This document shows, piece after piece, positions 57,060 through 64,000 of a stretch of 64,000 nucleotides of DNA. The notes beneath the pieces are model-generated. The model ran no database searches and was not told the DNA's origin. It saw only the letters and a program-made list of their open reading frames with translations. The stretch comes from Toxorhynchites rutilus septentrionalis (Eukaryota; Arthropoda; Insecta; Diptera; Culicidae), in NCBI RefSeq assembly GCF_029784135.1, contig NC_073745.1:56015205-56079204 (forward strand), read 5' to 3'. Within the stretch, counting starts at the first letter, position 1, and every line of letters starts with the position of its first letter. The position numbers and the translations under genes were made by a program.

Positions 57060-59840
57060 AATGGACGGCTCCGTTTTTCCCACCGTGAACTCAAACCAAT
57101 GAACTGAGATAACTATCTCCAGGTATGGTAAAGGTCCTCGCGTTAGTATTAGTGAATAGCGTGCAAAATAGCAAAATGCAGTTTGGGAGCTATTCTGAAC
57201 AAAATTTTAGTTCACTTTGTCTTCGAGTTCAAATGTGCGGAACGGGTTTATATCAACAAAATTCACAAATTTGTCAGTGTTTCTGAACACATTCTGAGAG
57301 GAGTCACTTAAATGTGCAATACAGTCCAACTGATGGGAAAGAATGAAATGAGATAATCGAGTCGTAGAGTGAGATAGCAACTGAACGCCCGAATGACTGT
57401 TGAGTCATGTTGACTGAGAAACTCCAGGAAGAAGCCAAAACTCATTTCCAATTGAATACGAAGGCGAATTTCTTCATAGTCCGCTGACTATCCTCAGTTG
57501 AATATGACTTTGCCGAGCCTCGACTGGAACCACCTAATGGAAAATGGCGGACACTTGATATGTTTTTACATTTATCATTCTTTGTTTTGAAAGAATTCAT
57601 TTGACAAATATTCTGAATATGTGGAAAACATGATTATTTTGATTAGAGTGCTCCGAAATTTATTTCAGTGTAATGCGTAAAAATGCATTTTTTGCGCATC
57701 TTTCCCAACTTAACCATCCAATATCTCAACAAATGCTATAAACATGAAATTTTCCGAAGAAGGATTGCCGGACATTACTTTTCTAAATATTTTCCGTCTG
57801 ATATTCTGGGTCGCATGGCCCGTTTAATGCGAACTTCAGGAATTTTTCACGTAGATCTACCTACTCAAGCACAAACTTGTTTCCATGACATTCGTTTTTG
57901 ACTCCAAGGGGTTTGATTAACCGGAACCTTCACATCGAGAAAGGATTTCTACCAGACATTGGCGTATAATTATTTCGTTCATTGGTGCATGCGCATAATT
58001 TACCGTTTCATGCAGGCTCGACTTCCGTGAACCGTTTCATGCAGGCTCGACTTTTCCGTGACTTCTGCTCCAAACAAAAACCACCCAAACCTAGCGATCC
58101 AATTTCGCGCCAAATCAACGCACAGAGAGAAACAAATTGCAAAACAAAGGATTTGTAACCTTCCACAATGCTCACCCCATTTAGAGGACGTTAGAAATCA
58201 ATTTGTTCTCTCCAACCGGCGCACAACAAACACACGATGGTTTCGCAACATTTTGCTGGAAATTTGTTCTTCCAAATTGGTGCACACTTACGGCATTGTG
58301 TTTTAGCACACATAAACACGACCCCCCGTTCCGATATAGCCATACCAGAGGAAGCGCAATGTTATACAGCGCAATTATTGACGATTTAAGTTGGCTAATT
58401 CGTTGCAACCCCTCGTGCACACGTACACTCGCGTCAAGACATGCGGTCAGGAGCCTACCGAAGAGACTGCGGGGGGACCCACTTACCACCGCGGAAAGAC
58501 AATACGAATATATCGGAATTTCCGTTTCGAATTTTCTCCTGCACGGCTTGAAGCGGGGTTCCAGAGCACTACGAGCGATGGAAATTGATTCCTGAGCTCC
58601 GGTATCCGATGTTAACTTTCATCCGACTGCGAGAGCACAATATCGATGCCCATGGGAGATCGAATTTCTTCGTTTTTTTTCGTAGCCGCAAGAGTGCGCT
58701 CTCGTTTTCACTGTGACAGTGAGTGTTGTTTTCGCATAGCTGCCACGCCATAACTATATGGAAGGAAATGACAACCATGTTGTCTCACTATTATCACCAT
58801 CAATCTAGTGATTCTTCTCAATTTAGCTCGCAAGCAAACCTAATCGACACCGGTGCTAATGATAGGTTTGAGAGCCTTCGCCGCGAATTGGCAGAAGTGC
58901 CCATTCAGAGGGAACTTCACCTTCACCCTGTTCCGGCGCTCATTGTAGTCTTAAATCGATGCTACTACCTGCACGCATAGGTTGCAATTAGTTTTATGAG
59001 CCGATGCACCGCATATCGTGTGCCTAGCTTGTTGTGCGCTAATACATCGAAGAAGGGCGTTGATTTTTTTTTTCTCTCGCAAGAGTTCAGCATGCAGTCA
59101 TGGACTCATCTCTGTGTATTGCGATGTGTTCCAAATACCACAGCCGCCGTTGTCGATGCTAATCATGGATGTCACTTTGACCGGATTCGATCCAGCTCTG
59201 CGGGGGAAAATGTCAGTAGGAAAAGGTTATCCAATTGATCGAACGCTACACTTTTTGATGGGATTTTAATAAGCTTAATCGCACGATTCGCCCCGCCGAC
59301 AGAACATCCAAGAACAACGCTCGACACATGTCCTCAAAGCTAGCAATTATCCGAGTTGTCATTGTCAACCAGACTTTTTCGATTAGGTATACAGCTCTTT
59401 TTCCCTCGAAATCCACTCTTACACGTCTTAATTCACACCTTCGACTAATGGAGCAATTAGGCGGACACTTTGCTGGTGGTTTTTAACCACCACGTGTGCA
59501 GTTTGCTGTTTGCATCGCGCTACGCATTACGCAAATTCGCAAAAACTGCGTTGTGGATGACTCGCTGAAAAGAGACACCGTGCACAGGTTATATGATGAC
59601 TGCTTTAAGCAAACAGGATCTCTGCCTCTCGTTGCAATCAATGGTGGAACGTTGTTTTTGTTTCGTTGTTTTGTTTTTTGTTCGTACTCAGCTGCATCTA
59701 AGAGCGGGTTGAATTTTCGTCACAACAGCGCTGAGGTTGGCGGAGTGTCAAGGGTCGAAGTTTTTTTCATTCAATATCTCAATAAACTTACCTGACTCAA
59801 GTGGTTCTTATTCTGATGAAAGACCCCATCACGTCAATGG
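57060..59840. other. No gene recognised; GC-richer DNA at 58050-59300
   Basis: A 29-bp unit (ACCGTTTCATGCAGGCTCGA plus CTT) is duplicated in tandem at about 58003-58055. From 58050 to 59300 the DNA is GC-richer and has no copies elsewhere in the window. It contains a 130-codon frame at 58203-58595 that starts with TTG and shows no domain. It may be host regulatory or exonic DNA. Confidence 0.3.
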
Positions 59841-60366
59841 GTCATTTAGAGGGTCTTCAAATTTTCGGTAGCATCTGTGTGCAAGGTTATGTATGGCCAA
59901 AAATAAAACGTATCTCGTAGATTCATTATCTCCAATCTTTGATTACGAATTTATTTATAAAACGCTTGAAAAATGATTACTAAGATTGTTCAAGAACTAT
60001 GAAGAATAGTCAAGGATCAAGATATTTTGAGAAAATTGTCTTCAATGTTCTGGTGAGACAGGTGAAGGCTCAAAAAGTAGTAACAACGAATGCTTCATTA
60101 TGCTTAACTTTATTGTATTATGGTGTAGACAATACTCAAATTGTACGGGATCCTCCGTGTAAATAAAAAATATAGAAACTTTTATCTAATATTGGGCAAA
60201 AGGATTTGGAGACATTCAAAATCAAAGATTTTCATCTACAAAAAACACTTAACCAAATATGAAAAAAAGGTTAGGGAAAGTAGATCAGTGAGAACGGCAG
60301 TGTAGAAGAGCACATTTCCAATAATATATATAATATTTTTTAATATTTTTATTTTAGAGGGTCTTC

Positions 60367-60620
60367 GCAGCCACATTAGTTGCTCGTTCGCTTAGTAAGC
60401 GATCGATCGTGAGTTCGAAACTCAGGGCCCTCAATTGACCATCTTTATGTTGCTACAGAATAACTACGTCCACACAACAATCATCAGCGATGGAGATCGA
60501 TCCACGGTCGAATGAAGTTCGATTCATCCATAAATCTGCTCTGCTCTGCAAGAAACGTCGGGCTGTCGTTCTATTAATAGCACATCACTGATCATATCAA
60601 CTGTCTCCGCTGTCCGGTGC
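60367..60620 (+). repeat. tRNA-like SINE fragment of a second family
   Basis: GCTCGTTCGCTTAGTAAGCG followed by ATCGATCGTGAGTTCGAAAC and TCAGGG gives a T-arm-like GTGAGTTCGAAACTCA hairpin with a B-box-like GTTCGAAAC. The remainder has no coding potential. It differs from the SINE family at 48145, 55860 and 63600. Confidence 0.4.
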
Positions 60621-60731
60621 TCTAACTGAACAATGGAAGAACAGAAGGAATACACTTACGCCTAGAAATGGCAACTATGTAATGTGATATTTATAGATTT
60701 GCCACTTATAGAAAAAAACATGTGACATGTA

Positions 60732-61752
60732 CTGCCGTTCTACGCATAGTTGTCCCATATAACTTTTTCTCAATTTCCACTTTCCTTCATAATACGATGT
60801 GTTTATGCCTAATCGGCCGGAAAAACACAAAAAAAATTATAGTTTGTGATGAACAATAGTGTAGTGTTCAGCAGCAAATGATGCGTCGACTAATCAATTT
60901 AGCAACCCTGTTGTAAAGCTTAAGCTATATTGTACCCGTAGATTTAGGTCAGTACCAATAGAAAGCTTCAACAGTTTTGGATGAAAGTTTTACTCAAATA
61001 AAAATACCCATACAATTAAAAGGTTTGGCTTTTTCGCTTAAAAGTTTCGTCTGGTGAGTGGTGCTGCGGATCATCGCGAATTTAGTTAGACACAACGTAG
61101 GGATTTCTGGTTAGCGTTAACAGTTTGTTCACAGCTTCTAGAAAACAACATCAAGCTCAATTGTCCCATGTTGGTATTATAGGCATAACTGTACCACCAT
61201 GTTTTTTTTGTAGATCCATAAGAAATAAATCGGTTCAAGTACAAGAATTTTATGATACGCAGGGCTAATGCACTCATTTCTGGTTTGGATGAACGAACTA
61301 ATTCTCAAAGAAATAAAAAAAAGTTTAACAGAACACGTGTACACCTTGTTAGCGAATGCTCAATAACAATGAGATTCAGCAAAGGTATAGCAGATTACTC
61401 CCTTCTTCATAAAACGATGTTTTTATGCATAATCTTTCGGAAAAACACAAAAAACAACTTATTGTTTGTTTCCAGTATTTCAAAAAACAACATCAAGTTC
61501 AATTGTCTCATGTTGATATTCTAGGGATGACTGTCCCACAATGAATTTTTAAGCCCGTAACCATGATTGATTCAAATGAGGGAATCTGTTCACATCTCAT
61601 TAAACAATAGTTTTCTGCTAAAAAAAACCCCAGTGTATTGCTAAACTTAAATGCTTAAAGCTTTCTGGTAGACAAATATGTTAGAAAACTTTGATTGCGT
61701 TTTTCTCAGTTGCTGATTTTGGAACATGGGACAACTATGCGTAGAACGGCAG
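60732..61752. mobile_element. Non-autonomous element with 4-bp TGTA duplication
   Basis: The ends CTGCCGTTCTACGCATAGTT and its exact complement at the right continue as GTCCCAT. TGTA at 60728-60731 and 61753-61756 flanks them. Internal near-copies of the ends occur at about 61160 and 61510 (CAATTGTCCCATGTTG / CAATTGTCTCATGTTG). Length 1021 bp, with no transposase. A 4-bp duplication is known for Chapaev-type and some other DNA transposons, and the superfamily cannot be fixed here. A stray piece, GAGAACGGCAGTGTA, lies at 60291. Confidence 0.7.
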
Positions 61753-61759
61753 TGTACAC

Positions 61760-62825
61760 GATAGAAATCCGCCTCTGTTACAGCTAAAATGCTAATGATC
61801 CTAAATAAACAAACAAATGGGATACAATATTTTCATTTTATCTTCTTCCAACGCATTATTTGCCTTTTCAAAAGATTTCAATATTTTTTCATAACTTATA
61901 GTACGCAACGCCACACTCTCTGGTTTTTTTTCTCTACTAACGTAATATACGAGTTTTTCAATATCAGTTAATATATGAATGTGGATAACGCTTATCAGGA
62001 CTAAATGTAAAAAAAACCTTCTAATTGAATATATATATCTGCAAACAATACATTTGGGTAAATGTTGTTGATTGGAATTCGGGAAAAAGTTTTTCGGATA
62101 GCTGTCGTTGGGGTAACTGTCTTTCGGGTAAATGTGACACAATCCATTAGACAGTACCTATGTAGTACGATGAAATATATATCGAAGACAGAAAAATAAA
62201 CTAAATGGGCGATAACTTCATAAAATATGGCTCTTTTTCATGTACCGCAAGTCGGACAAAAATATTCGCACAAAAACATTATGTAAGTTAAAAAAATACC
62301 TTTTCAAATTTCGGATTCTAATTCGTATTCCTGCTGGAAGGTTCGCATTTTTCATCAAAACGATCACGTACCCAAAGAGCACAGAGAATTAATAAAAATA
62401 GGATAGGACACAACACAATTCTCAAAAATTGCTTTCACAACCAGAGACGTAACCATCATTATATGGATAACTAATTATGTTTTTTTTCTCTATTTCATTC
62501 CAGGTAAGCTATCCAGTGTCATATTGTTTCACCAGGACAATTCTGTCGCCCTGTTTAATGTCTTCAGTGGGAAGTAAAAAAAAATAACACGAAGTTTATT
62601 TTTTATTTCGGATTCATTGATCTTTTTCGGGACGCTACACGTTATAACAGGTTTTCTAATTGTTTTTGTTGGGTAATTTCTCCCATTTTCAGCGATAATT
62701 TGTCGACATTCTGGTTCGTTTTGGTATTGACCTTTGCTATGTTGGTAACACTTCTTTTGATTATGAGACACAACTGAGATATTATTATAGAACAATTCCA
62801 AAAACAGCAATTTTTGACTCTCCGA
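61760..62825. other. No gene recognised
   Basis: AT-rich. Around 62050-62130 short imperfect repeats of TTCGGGTAAATGT / TTTGGGTAAATGT / TTGGGGTAACTGT are seen. Reading frames of 113 and 93 codons on the minus strand carry no recognisable domain. Confidence 0.4.
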
Positions 62826-62834
62826 CTTCGTTTA

Positions 62835-63205
62835 AACTTGGTACATGAAAGCTACCCAAAATCGCACTTTTCATTATCATATGACCAAATTGAATAACGA
62901 CTGATTTTTTAAAAAGGCGTATTCGAAATCATTGATCTTTCATTCAAGAAATCGTAACTCAAAATCCAGATGTCTGATTCAAATATGATATCCGACAAAG
63001 TTGTCGGAAAATAAATGAAAAAACCTCTCGTTCGATTTTTTTTTGTATATTTTTGTGGGAAAGTATATTAATAAAGTTTGACTACAGTGTTATACTCATC
63101 AAAACAGAAAAAAGATCAATGATTTTGGATACGTCCTTTAGAAAAATCAGTCGTAATTTAAATTGATTGTATGATAATGAAAATCCATCATAGGTACCAA
63201 GTTTC
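62835..63205. mobile_element. Foldback MITE, ~110-bp inverted arms
   Basis: The left arm starts AACTTGGTACATGAAAGCTA and the inverted right arm AACTTGGTACCTATGATGGA. Both continue with TTTTCATTATCATA, ACGACTGATTTTT and ATCATTGATCTTT at matching distances. Arms are diverged, the loop of about 150 bp is AT-rich, and nothing is encoded. A target duplication was not identified. Confidence 0.65.
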
Positions 63206-63599
63206 AAGGGTCTGGTCAGCGGCCGGCTGATTTGAGGTGGAATTGCTCTGTATCACTGTAGATGCCTTGAAGTATTTCTTTGTGTTCGTGTGTCGTACAC
63301 CCAAAATTTTTAGCACGTGTTTTGGGATCACGATTTATAACATTAAAAGTGCTAAAAAATAACAGAAAATGTGCTACTCTCCTAATAGCAAGAGCAATAT
63401 GAACGAGCAAAACAAGAGACACATTGCAAATAAGCACGCATTAAAGCTTTTGCATACTCGGACACATACACTGCCCAGACCGAAAAGGATATAGTTTCAC
63501 GTTTATGCTCTCTTTTTTACCCTTAGAAAACATTTTCCAACTTCATTTTGTAATGATATTTTGTAATGTAATATTATCACGTATTTATGCAACAGTACC

Positions 63600-63860
63600 A
63601 GTGACTATGGGGATAGCGTGGTCGTGTAAAAAAAGCATGAGTTCCAACCGGCCTTGATTCAATCCCCGTTGACATCGTTTGAACTTTTTTTTTTGGTACA
63701 ATCCCAAGCTGAAGTTCAGTCTGAGAGAAAGAGATGTCTGCTCCCATACATACAAACATCTTAAAGCTTTCGAAAAAGTGCTTTTATTTGTTCATTTCAT
63801 CCTTCAGCACACGAAAAAGCATTTTTTTCAGCCAAAGATGAAATGTTTTCTGCCTATACT
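63600..63860 (+). repeat. tRNA-derived SINE, copy 3
   Basis: The head has GGATAGCGTGGTCGTGTAAA (A box) and a decayed B box (TGATTCAATCCCC). The tail is GTACAATCCCAA, GAGATGTCTGCTCCCATACA, TGCTTTTATTTGTTCATTTC, CACGAAAAAGCAT and CAGCCAAAGATGAAATGTTT. This is the only copy in forward orientation and shows the longest tail. Confidence 0.6.
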
Positions 63861-64000
63861 TTGTTTTGTGTCAACCGGAGATGTTCTTCTTTGCTCATAA
63901 TTTAAAAAAATTGTAGCTCCGTACTTACTTATAATTTGCAATAGATTCATCTCTCATGCAAACCACAGCTCACAGACTCGTTAGAAAAGAATCAGTGGAG

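Noticed and set aside
58203..58595. 130-codon plus-strand frame
   Set aside because: Begins with TTG, has no domain and no splice signals that agree with a gene; kept only as GC-richer DNA of unknown role.
60367..60450. Possible functional tRNA gene
   Set aside because: A T-arm-like hairpin is present but no complete cloverleaf or matching acceptor stem could be drawn, so it is listed as SINE-like.

Overview
This is a stretch of insect nuclear DNA, most plausibly from a culicine mosquito. It is AT-rich and gene-poor, with no operons, no bacterial coding density and no complete protein-coding gene. The mosquito assignment rests on three copies of the DD37E branch of the Tc1/mariner group (first described from mosquitoes), tRNA-derived SINEs, several LINE remnants, TTAA- and TA-flanked non-autonomous elements, and insect-type histone gene relics. 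All calls were made by eye, without database searches.

Layout. 0-9 kb: a hAT-type MITE, a GC-rich stretch that could be a promoter or 5' exon, copies of a repeat ending in the palindrome GACGTAGTCCTACGTC, and a decayed histone H2B gene with its 3' stem-loop. 9-16 kb: a DD37E transposon with perfect boundaries, a minisatellite-bracketed element, one candidate first coding exon of a host gene (13.57-13.69 kb, splice donor at 13694), a small TTAA MITE and a 5'-truncated LINE. 16.1-19.5 kb: a nearly perfect 1.69-kb tandem duplication, each copy holding a 1.28-kb TTAA-flanked element. 20-29 kb: relics of histone H1 and probably H2A units with promoter-like blocks, more palindrome-ended repeats and a mariner fragment. 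29-39 kb: a pogo-like transposase relic, a large foldback element with another element nested in one arm, a second DD37E copy and an internally deleted mariner. 39-50 kb: ~95-bp minisatellite modules, a LINE bounded by a 23-bp target-site duplication that carries an ~880-bp hexanucleotide array, a SINE and a 329-bp pure AT array. 50-64 kb: a degenerate LINE, the third DD37E copy, a mariner inserted in a SINE, a 1.02-kb element with a 4-bp duplication, a foldback MITE and more SINEs.

Almost all identifiable content is transposable-element debris, often nested. Every recognisable transposase or reverse transcriptase is broken, so none of these copies looks autonomous. The most unusual signal is the palindrome-ended repeat. 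The same terminal block, roughly ACACCC then AAAGACGTAGTCCTACGTCAAAA, follows at least four unrelated upstream modules at some 16 places. It also borders the histone H1 promoter relics and histone 3' ends. This suggests either a dispersed, decaying histone repeat unit or a mobile element family that shares one 3' terminus and carries histone fragments.
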